Assembly: GCA_965661355.1 (NCBI GenBank) | Contig: CBFIDI010000016.1 | Coordinates: 1-32,184, forward strand | Direction of reading: 5' to 3' | Length of the DNA: 32,184 bases | DNA from: CAMCFD01 sp965661355 | GTDB taxonomy: Bacteria; Pseudomonadota; Alphaproteobacteria; Rickettsiales; UBA1997 | In this document: positions 7,727-17,108 of the stretch, piece after piece | Numbering within the stretch: the stretch's first letter is position 1 | Layout of the letters: the number at the start of each line of letters is the position of its first letter | Made by a program: the position numbers and the translations under genes | The notes under the pieces: model-generated | What the model saw: only the letters and a program-made list of their open reading frames with translations | What the model was told of the DNA's origin: nothing | Databases searched by the model: none

Positions 7727-9133
7727 ATGAAATATATTTCGACAAGATTGAACTCAAAAGAATTAAATTTTCAAGAAACAATACTTCAAGGCTTGGCCGA
7801 TGATGGCGGTTTATATGTTCCAGAATTTTTGCCAAATTTTAATGAAAAAAAACTAGAAGAGCTCAAAAATTTAAGCTATCAAGAATTATTTTTCGAAATA
7901 ACAAAAGAATTTATTGGCGGAGAAATTAGCGACGCTAATTACAAAAGAATTATCGATAAATCATACCAAAGCTTCAACCATCGCGCAATTGCTCCGACAA
8001 AACAATTAGACAAAAATGAATTTTTGCTAGAGCTTTTTCATGGCCCAACCCTAGCTTTCAAAGACTTTGCGTTGCAATTTTTAGGAAATTTACTTGATTA
8101 TTTCTTAACGAAAAGTGGTGAAGAAATTGTAATTATTGGCGCAACTTCTGGCGATACTGGCTCGGCGGCAATTCAGGGTTGTTTAAAATGCAATAATGCG
8201 CAAATTTTTATTTTACACCCGCACGAAAAAATTTCAGACATTCAAAGAAAACAAATGACAACAATTTTGTCAGATAATGTTTTTAATATTGCAGTAAAAA
8301 GTAATTTTGACGATTGCCAAGCTTATGTCAAAAAAATGTTTAGAAATCAAGATTTTTTAAATAAAAAAAGAATGGTTGCCGTTAACTCAATTAACTGGGC
8401 ACGAATAATGGCGCAAATTGTCTATTATTTTTATTGTGGCTTAAGGCTTGGCGCCAATAAAAATCGCCCTGTTTCATTTACTGTTCCGACTGGTAATTTT
8501 GGCGATATTTACGCTGGTTTCTTAGCTAAAAAAATGGGTCTTGCCGTCAAAAAATTAATTGTTGCAACAAATTCAAACGATATTTTAACCAGATTCATTA
8601 ACAAAAACGACTATTCTAAAGGCGAAATGGTAGAAACAATATCGCCAAGTATGAATATTCAGGTTTCAAGTAACTTTGAAAGAATGCTATTTGATACCCA
8701 CAAAGAACTTGGTCATGAAAAAAAGCTAAATCAATTAATGACAGAATTTGAAAAAAACCATCGACTAAAAGTTGATGCCAAAATTCTTGAAAAAATACAA
8801 GAAAGCTTTGAATCATACTCGGTTAACGACCAAGAAACTCTAGAAGCTATTATTGATTTTTACAATAATACTGGCGAACTTCTTGACCCCCACACCGCAA
8901 TTGGCACCTTGGCCAGCCAAAAATTTATCAAAAGCGATAATTATCAAGGTGAATATGTCGTAACTTTAGCAACCGCCCATCCGGCAAAATTCCCAGATTC
9001 TGTTACGAAATCTGGCGCGCCAAAACCAAATTTACCATTATTTTTACAAGATTTGCCTAAAAAACAAGAAAAATACGAAATTTTAGAAAATGACATTGGA
9101 ATTATAAAGAATTTTATCTCTAAAAATCTTTAA
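7727..9133 (+). CDS. thrC: Threonine synthase
   Basis: A PLP enzyme that turns O-phosphohomoserine into threonine, the last step of threonine synthesis. I chose the ATG at 7727 (MKYISTRLNS..., 468 residues), which matches the family's usual N-terminus. The frame stays open to a TTG at 7649, but that falls on the promoter. Motifs: the N-terminal GLADDGGLYVPE (residues 22-33), the PLP lysine in HGPTLAFKDFALQFLG (K112), the IIGATSGDTGSAAIQG phosphate-binding loop, and NSINWARIMAQIVYYF. VPTGNFGDIYAGFLAKKMGL and DPHTAIGTLA follow. It has the long, fungal/proteobacterial-type ThrC architecture. No thrA or thrB is nearby. Its presence argues for some amino acid synthesis, unlike Rickettsia proper. 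Confidence 0.95.
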   Translation: MKYISTRLNSKELNFQETILQGLADDGGLYVPEFLPNFNEKKLEELKNLSYQELFFEITKEFIGGEISDANYKRIIDKSYQSFNHRAIAPTKQLDKNEFLLELFHGPTLAFKDFALQFLGNLLDYFLTKSGEEIVIIGATSGDTGSAAIQGCLKCNNAQIFILHPHEKISDIQRKQMTTILSDNVFNIAVKSNFDDCQAYVKKMFRNQDFLNKKRMVAVNSINWARIMAQIVYYFYCGLRLGANKNRPVSFTVPTGNFGDIYAGFLAKKMGLAVKKLIVATNSNDILTRFINKNDYSKGEMVETISPSMNIQVSSNFERMLFDTHKELGHEKKLNQLMTEFEKNHRLKVDAKILEKIQESFESYSVNDQETLEAIIDFYNNTGELLDPHTAIGTLASQKFIKSDNYQGEYVVTLATAHPAKFPDSVTKSGAPKPNLPLFLQDLPKKQEKYEILENDIGIIKNFISKNL

Positions 9134-9383
9134 CTTTATTTATAAAATATTTTAAAAAAAACACATATTTTTTAAAGCTTTAGGCCTAAAAAACATTATA
9201 CTTTTTTATTCTTGAAAAAAACAAAGATTTTAGCTAATTCAAGTAAAAAATAATCAAATATAAGAATATTACGCAAATGTAACAAAAATTAGAAAATTCT
9301 TCAAAAATCCCTAATTTTAAACTGCATTTATTTTATTTTACCAAATTAATAACTCGCAAAAAATTATAAATTACTAAAATATT
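9134..9383. other. Spacer between thrC and ccmF
   Basis: About 250 AT-rich bases with no reading frame of note. A 12-base palindrome TTTAGGCCTAAA lies at 9179-9190. No convincing terminator or promoter was found, though ccmF must start from here or by read-through from thrC. Confidence 0.5.
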
Positions 9384-11306
9384 ATGGCTCCAAATTTAGG
9401 ATTTACATCGCTATTATTAATTACGGCGCTAAACTTTTTTTTGCCAATATTATGCTTATATTACAAAAAATCTTTATCTAAAAACCCTTTTAGCTCCGAA
9501 ATTAACAAAATTTCGTTATTTGTAATATCTGCAACTTTTATTTTAGCGGTTTTTGCGCAAATTTGCCTAATTTATTCTTATGTAACCTCTGATTATGCAG
9601 TTGTCAATGTTTACCAAAATTCCCATCATTTAAAACCTTTAATTTATAAAATATCTGGCTCTTGGGGTAATCATGAAGGTTCTATGCTGTTATTAATTAC
9701 AATTTTAGCGGGCCATAGTTTATTATTTGCTATTTTTAATAAAAGCGAGTTTAAAATTAGCGCTCTGGCATCGCAATCTTTTATTATTTTCGCATTTTCT
9801 TTTTACACCGCTTTTGCTTCTAACCCGTTCGAGGTTCAGCAAAACTTCGCTAGCCAAGGTCTTGGTTTAAACCCTCTTTTGCAAGATATTGGCTTAGCTC
9901 TTCATCCTCCAATTTTATATTTGGGTTATATTGGCTTTTTTGTCGCTTTTTCTTTAGCTATTTCTGGGCTTTTGCACGAAAAAATAAACAAAGATTTGGC
10001 GCAAAATATTCAACCATGGCTTTTTTCATCTTGGTCATTTTTAACAGCCGGAATTGGCCTAGGTTCTTGGTGGGCCTATCGCGAACTTGGTTGGGGCGGA
10101 TATTGGTTTTGGGATCCTGTTGAAAATGTATCTTTAATGCCTTGGCTTGCTTCAATCGCCCTAATTCACTTAGTTAAAATGATAGATAAAAACCAAAGCT
10201 TTAAATTATGGACGATATTATTGGCAATTATTACCTTTATTCTATGTTTAATTGGTTTATTTTTGGTTAGGTCTGGTCTCTTGACTTCAGTTCACTCATT
10301 TGCAGTTGACGCCAAAAGAGGCTTCTTTATTATTTCAATGGTTTTAATTATTGGTGGCTCGGCGCTATTAATTTTTGCATTAAAGGCTCATAAAATATTT
10401 ATTAGCAATAATATAAAGGCAAAGAAAGAAAAATTATTATCTAAATCTTTTGCCATTTTAGTTAATAATTATATTTTAATAATTGCATTATTTACAATGC
10501 TTCTTGGTATTTTTTATCCTATTTTTGCGCGTGAATTTTTCGATTTAAAACTTTCAATTGGCGCCAATTATTACAATAAAATTTTTGCAATCTTACTTGT
10601 ACCATTTTTAATATTTTTAATATTTTCATATTTTACTCAAATTAAAAATTTAAGAAGCGCCTTTACTCATAAAAATATTTTTTTTATATTAACCAGTTTA
10701 TTTTTATCGCTAATATTTTATGCCAATTCAAGTCAGGTTAATTTAATTGAAACCACCATATTATTTCTAGCATTTTTATTATTTTGCATCGCCTTTTTTA
10801 GCAAAAAGTCTATATCTAATATCGCCCATTTTAGCTTTGCTTTATTTTTAATGGGAATAATATTAAATTCATATTTAGGCGTTACTAAAGAAATAAATAT
10901 TAAAGAAGGTCAAGAAGTAAAATTGAATGAAAAATCTTCAATAACCCTAGAATTCAAGGCTGTAAGTTACGAAGCTGGTAAGAACTTTTTGTCAAGAAAG
11001 GCTGTGATTTTTGCAAAAAATAATAATCAAATTTTTGCCCGCCTCGAGCCAGAATTTAGGTTTTATCCAATTTCCGACCAAACAACTTTCGAAGCTGATA
11101 TTCATCATGGAATTTTCGCCGATTTATATCTGGCCATCGGCAATAAAGATGAAAACGATGATTACGCTCTTCGAATTTACTATAAGCCATTTATAAGCTT
11201 AATATGGCTTGGCTGTGCCTTACTGGCATTTGCTGGCTTTATAAAAATTTACAAAATATTGAAGAAAAAGGTAAAAACAGATAAAAATTCAAAGCTAAAC
11301 CTTTAA
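9384..11306 (+). CDS. ccmF: Cytochrome c-type biogenesis protein CcmF (haem lyase subunit)
   Basis: CcmF is the multi-span inner-membrane protein that, with CcmH and related partners, attaches haem to apocytochrome c in the System I pathway. At 640 residues it is of normal length. The haem-handling signatures are complete: SGSWGNHEGSMLLLI around residues 91-106 and the WWD domain WWAYRELGWGGYWFWDPVEN starting at residue 229. Potential haem-ligand histidines sit in periplasmic loops, including ALHPPILYLGY and LLTSVHSFAVD. More than ten membrane segments cover most of the protein, and the C-terminal periplasmic domain precedes a final span at about 612-630. Other ccm genes are not adjacent, as is common in Rickettsiales where they are scattered. 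It converges with bamA. Confidence 0.93.
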   Translation: MAPNLGFTSLLLITALNFFLPILCLYYKKSLSKNPFSSEINKISLFVISATFILAVFAQICLIYSYVTSDYAVVNVYQNSHHLKPLIYKISGSWGNHEGSMLLLITILAGHSLLFAIFNKSEFKISALASQSFIIFAFSFYTAFASNPFEVQQNFASQGLGLNPLLQDIGLALHPPILYLGYIGFFVAFSLAISGLLHEKINKDLAQNIQPWLFSSWSFLTAGIGLGSWWAYRELGWGGYWFWDPVENVSLMPWLASIALIHLVKMIDKNQSFKLWTILLAIITFILCLIGLFLVRSGLLTSVHSFAVDAKRGFFIISMVLIIGGSALLIFALKAHKIFISNNIKAKKEKLLSKSFAILVNNYILIIALFTMLLGIFYPIFAREFFDLKLSIGANYYNKIFAILLVPFLIFLIFSYFTQIKNLRSAFTHKNIFFILTSLFLSLIFYANSSQVNLIETTILFLAFLLFCIAFFSKKSISNIAHFSFALFLMGIILNSYLGVTKEINIKEGQEVKLNEKSSITLEFKAVSYEAGKNFLSRKAVIFAKNNNQIFARLEPEFRFYPISDQTTFEADIHHGIFADLYLAIGNKDENDDYALRIYYKPFISLIWLGCALLAFAGFIKIYKILKKKVKTDKNSKLNL

Positions 11307-11361
11307 ATCTAGAATTTTTTATAACAATTCTTATATCAAGTTTTATTATTTAAATTCATCG

Positions 11362-13674
11362 CTAAAAGGTAGAGCCAAAATTGAATTGAAAAGTCTGGGT
11401 GCGGTCAAATTCTTCACTTCGAGCAATTTGCGAAAAGTCAAATCTAATCGGACCTAGTGGCGAAGACCAAGCAACAGAAAAGCCATAGGTCGAGCGCAAA
11501 CTTCCGACATCAGCAATTTGAGTTGCATTGCTAGTTTTGGCGTCAACAGATTTTACGGTTCCGTTATCAGAAAATATAATACCCTGAATTCCTAATTCTT
11601 TTGGCAAGCCCAGCGGAAATCTAAACTCGGCAGTGGCAACATAATAAATATTACCGCCTACTGCGTTACCACCAACCGCCGATCCATCGGGGCCAATAGC
11701 TCTGGGTCCAAGGCCAGCAAATTCGAAACCCCTAAAATTATTACCCCCTAAAAAAAATCCTAAATTATTTCTAACATCCTGTCCCAAGCCATCAATTACA
11801 CCGCCGCGCGCCAAAAGCTTCAGGACAAAGTCTTTATTAACAATTGGTTGATAAAAACCGACAGAGCCAGTATTTTTAAAAGTTTTTATGTCGCCGCCAA
11901 TGCCGGTATATTCTTGACTTATGGTAAAATAATAACCTTCGGTGGGGTTAATTCTGCTATCTCGCTTATCGTAAGACAAAGTATGGCCAACCGAAGAGCT
12001 AGCAAAGTCACCCTCAAGCTGTTGTATTGTTACGGCCGCAGTGTCCAAAACATTAAATATTGATTCATCGCGCAATGAATAGCTAACTTTATGACCAAGA
12101 TATTCGCTAATTGCATAAATACCATTTACAGAAAAACCATGCGATTTTTGACTGTAAACCAAGGTATTTCTGCTGTCTGACTCAAAAGCAAAAAGATTAG
12201 TACCAACTTCTATTGGCCTGTCCATAAAATATGGTTTTGAATAGCTTATATTTCCCGAAAGATTAAATTGCGAACGCTGAATATTAACCCCTAATTCGCG
12301 GCCCGTTCCTAAAAAATTTCTTTCCTTTAGGCCAATATTTGCAGTGGCCTCATCAACAGTGGAATAACCAACGCCAAAATTTAACTCACCAGTTTTACGC
12401 TCTTTAACATTAATTTCAAGTATAACTTTATCGGTGTCACCAACCCTTTTAGTGTTGAATTCTACGCTCTCAAAAAATCCTAAATTTTGCAACCGCTGTT
12501 TCGAGCGATTTATTTTGGTGATATTATACGGATCGCCATCTTTTATCCTAAGTTCACGGCGTAAAACTTTATCTTGAGTTCTGGTGTTGCCTTTAATTAC
12601 AATATGATCAATATAAACTCTGGGAGATTGCCTTATTACGAAACTTATATCAATAATTTTTCGCTCTTTATCTCTTTGCAAAACTGGATCGATGTCGGCA
12701 AAAGCATATGAATTTTCTGACATTATTGCTATCATCTTATCAATGGTCTGCTTTATTAAGTCTGAATTATAGGTTTTGCCTTCTTGAATTAAAATTGTTT
12801 CTTTTAAAATAGATTCATCAAATTTTTCAATTTGGTTAATTATTTTAATTTCTCCAAAATCATATTTTATACCTTCTTCAACTAAAAATGTTATCAAAAA
12901 TTTATCTTTAGAGCGCGTAATTTGTGCATTGCCAGAAATTGTACTAAAATCAGCATAGCCCATAGATCCGTAAAAAAGCCTTAATTTTTCTTGGTCAAAA
13001 GCAACTCTATCAGAATCATAAATGTCAGAAGATGAAAAAAATCGATACCATCTTGATGGCTTTGTAGTGATTTGCGATATTAGCTCAGAATCAGAAAAGG
13101 CTTTATTGCCTACAAATATTATATCTTCTATTTTTGCTTGCGGACCTTCTTTAATATCAAAAATTACTTCAACTCTGTTTTGTGAATTTTGAATTAATTT
13201 TGGTTCAATTTTAGTTAAAAAACGACCCGATTTAACATAAATTTCATTAATTCTTTTCAAGTCTGATTGCAGCTTAAATTTTGTGTAAATTCCTCTTTTT
13301 TTAAGTAATAATTCATTTTCTAGCGCGTCATCTTTTATTTTTTTATTACCAACAATTTTAACTTCGGAAATTATTGGATTTTCTTTTAAATTAATAATTA
13401 AGTCTTGATTATTATTTTCTTTTGAAATTTTTACATCAAAAAATAAGCTTGACTCAATTAGCGCTTTTAATTTACTGTCGATTTGCGCCTTTGAAATATT
13501 ACTGGCATTGGCGTCTTGTTTAATCGCAATTAAAGAATAAATAGTTTCATTGTCAACCCTTTCATTGCCCTTAATTATTAATTTTGCATTTGCATTAAAT
13601 GAAAAAAGGCATAAAAAAGACAACAAGATAAAGCCTTTTGCTTGCGATGTATTTTGTTTTAAATTTATATTCAA
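11362..13674 (-). CDS. bamA: Outer membrane protein assembly factor BamA
   Basis: The central Omp85 protein that folds and inserts beta-barrel proteins into the outer membrane. It is 770 residues long, the normal size. A signal peptide (hydrophobic stretch GFILLSFLCLFSFNANA, about 14-30) is followed by five POTRA domains (about 31-430), visible as repeated phrases such as ISEVKIVGNKKIKDDALENE, IIFVGNKAFSDSELISQ and IVIKGNTRTQDKVLRRELRI. The C-terminal 16-strand barrel contains GGNNFRGFEFAGLGPRAIG, the conserved (V/I)RGF-type loop 6 motif, and the strand ends in phenylalanine (FNFGSTF), the usual outer-membrane signal. It is the last gene of hslV-tolB-bamA, 76 bases after tolB. lpxD, fabZ and skp, common followers of bamA, are not downstream. 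Confidence 0.96.
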   Translation of the reverse strand: MNINLKQNTSQAKGFILLSFLCLFSFNANAKLIIKGNERVDNETIYSLIAIKQDANASNISKAQIDSKLKALIESSLFFDVKISKENNNQDLIINLKENPIISEVKIVGNKKIKDDALENELLLKKRGIYTKFKLQSDLKRINEIYVKSGRFLTKIEPKLIQNSQNRVEVIFDIKEGPQAKIEDIIFVGNKAFSDSELISQITTKPSRWYRFFSSSDIYDSDRVAFDQEKLRLFYGSMGYADFSTISGNAQITRSKDKFLITFLVEEGIKYDFGEIKIINQIEKFDESILKETILIQEGKTYNSDLIKQTIDKMIAIMSENSYAFADIDPVLQRDKERKIIDISFVIRQSPRVYIDHIVIKGNTRTQDKVLRRELRIKDGDPYNITKINRSKQRLQNLGFFESVEFNTKRVGDTDKVILEINVKERKTGELNFGVGYSTVDEATANIGLKERNFLGTGRELGVNIQRSQFNLSGNISYSKPYFMDRPIEVGTNLFAFESDSRNTLVYSQKSHGFSVNGIYAISEYLGHKVSYSLRDESIFNVLDTAAVTIQQLEGDFASSSVGHTLSYDKRDSRINPTEGYYFTISQEYTGIGGDIKTFKNTGSVGFYQPIVNKDFVLKLLARGGVIDGLGQDVRNNLGFFLGGNNFRGFEFAGLGPRAIGPDGSAVGGNAVGGNIYYVATAEFRFPLGLPKELGIQGIIFSDNGTVKSVDAKTSNATQIADVGSLRSTYGFSVAWSSPLGPIRFDFSQIARSEEFDRTQTFQFNFGSTF

Positions 13675-13750
13675 TTTCTTGTTATATCGTCTTTTAACTA
13701 TTATAGCTACAATTGCCTATGTAAAGATTTGTTATTTTTGACTAATTATT

Positions 13751-15232
13751 TTAGTTTAAAGCTTTCCAATCGGGGTCTGTTGCACCTTCGCCTTTGGGCA
13801 TAGGAATTTCTCGCTCGTAACCCGTTGCAATATCTATTGTAAAAAGCCTCGGAATACTTAAAGGGCCATATGATTTCCTGGTTTTAGAATATATCAAATA
13901 TCTTCCATTAGGCGAAAATCTTGCGCCTTCAACTAAATAAGCGCTTGTTAATAATTTTTCGTCACTGCCATCGGGGTTCATTGTGCCAACAAAAAACATA
14001 CCATGTCTTATTACAGTGAACACAATAAGGTTGCCACTAGGCGAAAAAATTGGCTTCGAATAACTACCTTGACCACGACTTATTCTTCGTAAATTACTTC
14101 CATCTTGACCCATTTTATATATTTGCTGAGAACCATTTCTGTCAGAAATAAATATTATTTCTTTACCATCAACAGAGTAATTAGCCGTTGTGTCAATCGC
14201 TTGGTTTTTGGTTAATCTTATCGCCTTATTTTCTTTCATATGCATTTCGTAAATATCAGAATTACCATCAAATATCGCTGAAATTAGCAAAATATTTTCA
14301 TCTATTGGGTGCGGGCTGGCGGCAAATGTTGTTCCATAAAAACCACCGACTCTTTCGCTTCTAAGGCTATATGTATCAAGATTGTAAATTTGCGGACTTC
14401 TAGATTTGTAACTTAAATAAAAAATTTCATGTGGCTTCTTGGCAAAAACCGGTGTTAAAACTAAATGTTTACCACTTGTTAAATATAAATGATTACCACC
14501 ATCAAAATCTATCACAGCAATTTTTTTAATGCGCTTTCTTATTGGCCCAGTTTCCGAAACATAGGTTATAATCGAATTAAAATGACCAGATTTTTCTCCG
14601 GTTAGTGCCATAAAAATATCGTCAGAAATTGTGTTGGCAAGTTTTTTGTAATTATCTCGCGAAGCCGAATAATATTTTCCTAAAATTTGACGATGCTCAA
14701 GAACATCCCACAATCGTAACTTCATCTCCAAATTACCTTCAAAGTCATAACTTATCTGGGTTACGGCAATTGCTCCAATTTCGGCATTAGAATATTTCTG
14801 AAAGTCAGGCAACATTTCAACTGTAACCAATGGTATTTTCTCAGAAGCAGCAGCGTCAATTATTTCAACTCCAACTTCTTCTGGTTCGCCAAAAATATAG
14901 GGACTTAGATTATCTTCATTTGGCACCTTAGGCATAATTTTATTAATTTGGCTTTGCACCAAACCGTTATCCCTTTCTAATATTGTCCGCGGCGCAGAAT
15001 CATCTTTTATTATGGTAAAAAGATTTGTTGTTTTGAGGTTATAATTTATTAATTCAAAAATATAATTTGCGTCATCATCAAGAATTTGTTCATTTGAAGA
15101 AAGTCCAAAAAATATTATTTTAGTTTTCGGAGCCTCTTGCTCACTAACTTCAAAAGACAATTTTGCATTTAAAACTGATAAGTTGAAAAATGTCAACAGA
15201 AAAATATGTACTAAAATTAGCATTTTCTTCAT
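13751..15232 (-). CDS. tolB: Tol-Pal system periplasmic protein TolB, with enlarged N-terminal domain
   Basis: TolB is the periplasmic beta-propeller that works with Pal and TolA in outer-membrane constriction and stability. A signal peptide (about residues 1-23, ending LNA) precedes an alpha/beta domain and a six-bladed WD40-like propeller from about residue 225. The propeller carries repeated TolB box motifs such as ANYSVDGKEIIFISDRNGSQ, GSYSKPIFSPSGNLIVFT and GARFSPNGRYLIYSKTRKS. The protein is 493 residues, against roughly 430-450 for most TolB. The extra ~50 residues lie in the N-terminal domain around 76-140. tolQ, tolR, tolA and pal are not nearby. hslV ends 9 bases upstream and bamA follows, so the three form an operon. 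Confidence 0.92.
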   Translation of the reverse strand: MKKMLILVHIFLLTFFNLSVLNAKLSFEVSEQEAPKTKIIFFGLSSNEQILDDDANYIFELINYNLKTTNLFTIIKDDSAPRTILERDNGLVQSQINKIMPKVPNEDNLSPYIFGEPEEVGVEIIDAAASEKIPLVTVEMLPDFQKYSNAEIGAIAVTQISYDFEGNLEMKLRLWDVLEHRQILGKYYSASRDNYKKLANTISDDIFMALTGEKSGHFNSIITYVSETGPIRKRIKKIAVIDFDGGNHLYLTSGKHLVLTPVFAKKPHEIFYLSYKSRSPQIYNLDTYSLRSERVGGFYGTTFAASPHPIDENILLISAIFDGNSDIYEMHMKENKAIRLTKNQAIDTTANYSVDGKEIIFISDRNGSQQIYKMGQDGSNLRRISRGQGSYSKPIFSPSGNLIVFTVIRHGMFFVGTMNPDGSDEKLLTSAYLVEGARFSPNGRYLIYSKTRKSYGPLSIPRLFTIDIATGYEREIPMPKGEGATDPDWKALN

Positions 15233-15241
15233 TTTAATACC

Positions 15242-15790
15242 CTAAAGTGTTTCTGAAATTATGTTATGATTAGTATAAACACATAAATCAGCGGCAATAT
15301 TCATTGACTTTTTAGCTATCTCTTCGCTAGATATTCCTTTTATGTCAATTAAAGCTTTAGCTGCTGACATTGCGTAATTACCACCAGATCCAATTCCTAT
15401 AACTCCACCTTGCGGCTCTAAAACATCTCCGTTTCCTGTTAAAACTAAGGTTTCGTCTTTATTTATAACAATCATCATAGCTTCCAACTTGCGCAAATAT
15501 TTATCGGTTCGCCAATCTTTGGCAAGCTCTACGCAGGCCCTAGTAAGGTGATTTGAATATTCCTCAAGCTTAGACTCTAACCTTTCAAATAAAGTAAATG
15601 CATCTGCGGTTGAACCAGCAAAACCAGCAATTATCGAACCATCGGCAATTTTTCTAATTTTTCTAGCATTGCCTTTTAAAATTGTTGGCCCAAAAGAAAC
15701 TTGACCATCACCAGCAATTGTTACTTTTTTACCCTTTCTAACGCATAAAATTGTAGTTGCATAAATTTTATCTGATTTATGTTCTTGCAT
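15242..15790 (-). CDS. hslV: ATP-dependent protease subunit HslV (ClpQ)
   Basis: The proteasome-like peptidase that works as a double hexamer with the HslU ATPase. After an 11-residue propeptide, the catalytic threonine is T12 of ATTILCVRKGKK, followed by the hallmark VTIAGDGQVSFGPTILKGNA block. Later motifs are GFAGSTADAFTLFERLE, VELAKDWRTDKYLRKLEAMM and GIGSGGNYAMSAAKAL. At 182 residues it has the normal length. hslU, which usually follows hslV directly, is missing here: the next gene, 9 bases on, is tolB. HslV needs HslU for activity, so a separate hslU would be expected elsewhere in the genome. The gene is divergent from ampG, with 67 bases between them. Confidence 0.95.
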   Translation of the reverse strand: MQEHKSDKIYATTILCVRKGKKVTIAGDGQVSFGPTILKGNARKIRKIADGSIIAGFAGSTADAFTLFERLESKLEEYSNHLTRACVELAKDWRTDKYLRKLEAMMIVINKDETLVLTGNGDVLEPQGGVIGIGSGGNYAMSAAKALIDIKGISSEEIAKKSMNIAADLCVYTNHNIISETL

Positions 15791-15796
15791 AAAATT

Positions 15797-15850
15797 TGTT
15801 TAATTTAATTTTTAATAGTTTAATATATTTCAAAGTAGATTAATTATAAA
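15797..15850. promoter_or_regulatory. Possible overlapping divergent promoters of hslV and ampG
   Basis: On the minus strand TTTATA (15850-15845), 17 bases and TATATT (15827-15822) could serve hslV. On the plus strand TTGTTT (15797-15802), 18 bases and TAATAT (15821-15826) could serve ampG. The two -10 boxes would share nearly the same bases. Matches are moderate and the region is very AT-rich, so this is tentative. Confidence 0.3.
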
Positions 15851-15857
15851 TCAAGCA

Positions 15858-17108
15858 ATGCTAAGAATAAAGAAATTTTTTCACAAGGATTTTTTAATAA
15901 TTTTCGCCCTAGGAATGTCTTGCGGGCTTCCTCTTGCGCTTATTTATTCAACTTTAAAAGCTTTTTTGACAGAAAAAGGTTTTGGCATCGAATTAATCGG
16001 CCTTTTGTCATTAGTCACAATTCCATATTCAATTAAATTTTTGTTTGCACCCTTCATAGACTCGGTTAATATCACTTTTCTATCAAAGTTTTTTGATCGC
16101 AAAAGATCTTGGATTTTTCTAAATCAAGTTTTGTTGGCAATTTTAATATTTCTTTTTGGTATTTTTGCAAAAAGTCAAAGCGCATTTTTAATGTTTGCTT
16201 TAGCGTCTTTAGTTGCAATTTTTTCTGCTAATCAAGATATTTCTGTTGACGCATACAGAATAGAGTTATTTCAAGAAAAAAATCAAGGCCCAGCAGCGTC
16301 TTATTATATTTTTGGATATAGAATAGGGCTATTAATTTCTGGCGCTTTATCATTATTTCTATCCGAAATTTTATCTTGGAGGCAAGTATATTTTATTCTA
16401 TCAATATTAATGCTTGCTTTTACTTTGGTAACAATATTTTCAGGCAAAACAAAAACTGTGAAACAAAAATCGCAAAGAAATTTTATGCTATGGTTAAAAA
16501 GCTTTGTAATTATTCCACTTTTAGACTTTACAAAGAAAGTAAAATGGTATCTAATATTATTATTCATCGTAAGTTTTAAATTAAGCGATGCTTTTGCCGG
16601 AAGCCTAACAATTCCATTTTTACTTGAAATTGGCTTTTCAAAGTCAGAAATTGCCGCAATTGTCAAAACTTTTGGCCTTTTCGCTACATTGTGCGGTGTT
16701 TTTGTTGGTGGATTTATTGTCAAAAGAATTGGTATTTACAAAGGCCTTTTTTTAGGAGTAATTGTACAAATGTTGTCAAATTTTACCTTTGCATATTTAG
16801 CAAAAATTGGTTACAATATTGAGGCATTATATTGCGCAATATTTATTGAAAACTTTAGCGGAGGAATTGGCGATGCAATTTTTGTGGCATATTTAAGTAT
16901 TTTATGTAATGTAAAATTTAGCGCTATGCAATATGCAATTTTATCTTCATTTGCAACTTTTGCCAGATCGATATTTTCCTCTGCATCAGGAGTTTTAGTT
17001 GCGCAAATTGGCTGGTATGAATTTTTTATTTTCACAGTTTTTTTATCAATTCCAAGTCTAATTTTATTGGCCTTAATTAAAAATAAAACAAGCAAAAATA
17101 ATGCTTAG
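15858..17108 (+). CDS. ampG: AmpG-family MFS permease
   Basis: A major facilitator permease of the family that brings cell-wall muropeptides (GlcNAc-anhydroMurNAc peptides) into the cytoplasm for recycling. The 416 residues form about 12 membrane segments. The AmpG pattern is visible at the N-terminus: ALGMSCGLPLALIYSTLKAF, then YSIKFLFAPFIDS and a basic loop FFDRKRSWIFLNQ. NQDISVDAYRIELF and GYRIGLLISGALSLFLSE follow, all typical of AmpG rather than sugar MFS porters. The stop codon overlaps the virB4 start by 8 bases, so the two are translationally linked. Rickettsiales often carry several ampG paralogues, and family membership does not prove muropeptide as substrate here. Confidence 0.85.
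   Translation: MLRIKKFFHKDFLIIFALGMSCGLPLALIYSTLKAFLTEKGFGIELIGLLSLVTIPYSIKFLFAPFIDSVNITFLSKFFDRKRSWIFLNQVLLAILIFLFGIFAKSQSAFLMFALASLVAIFSANQDISVDAYRIELFQEKNQGPAASYYIFGYRIGLLISGALSLFLSEILSWRQVYFILSILMLAFTLVTIFSGKTKTVKQKSQRNFMLWLKSFVIIPLLDFTKKVKWYLILLFIVSFKLSDAFAGSLTIPFLLEIGFSKSEIAAIVKTFGLFATLCGVFVGGFIVKRIGIYKGLFLGVIVQMLSNFTFAYLAKIGYNIEALYCAIFIENFSGGIGDAIFVAYLSILCNVKFSAMQYAILSSFATFARSIFSSASGVLVAQIGWYEFFIFTVFLSIPSLILLALIKNKTSKNNA

Noticed and set aside
9179..9190. 12-base palindrome TTTAGGCCTAAA as an operator
   Set aside because: Single occurrence, no promoter overlapping it, and such palindromes arise often in AT-rich DNA.
11311..11331. AGAATT...AATTCT hairpin between ccmF and bamA as a bidirectional terminator
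   Set aside because: The stem is only six AT-rich pairs and neither strand has a T-tract directly after it.
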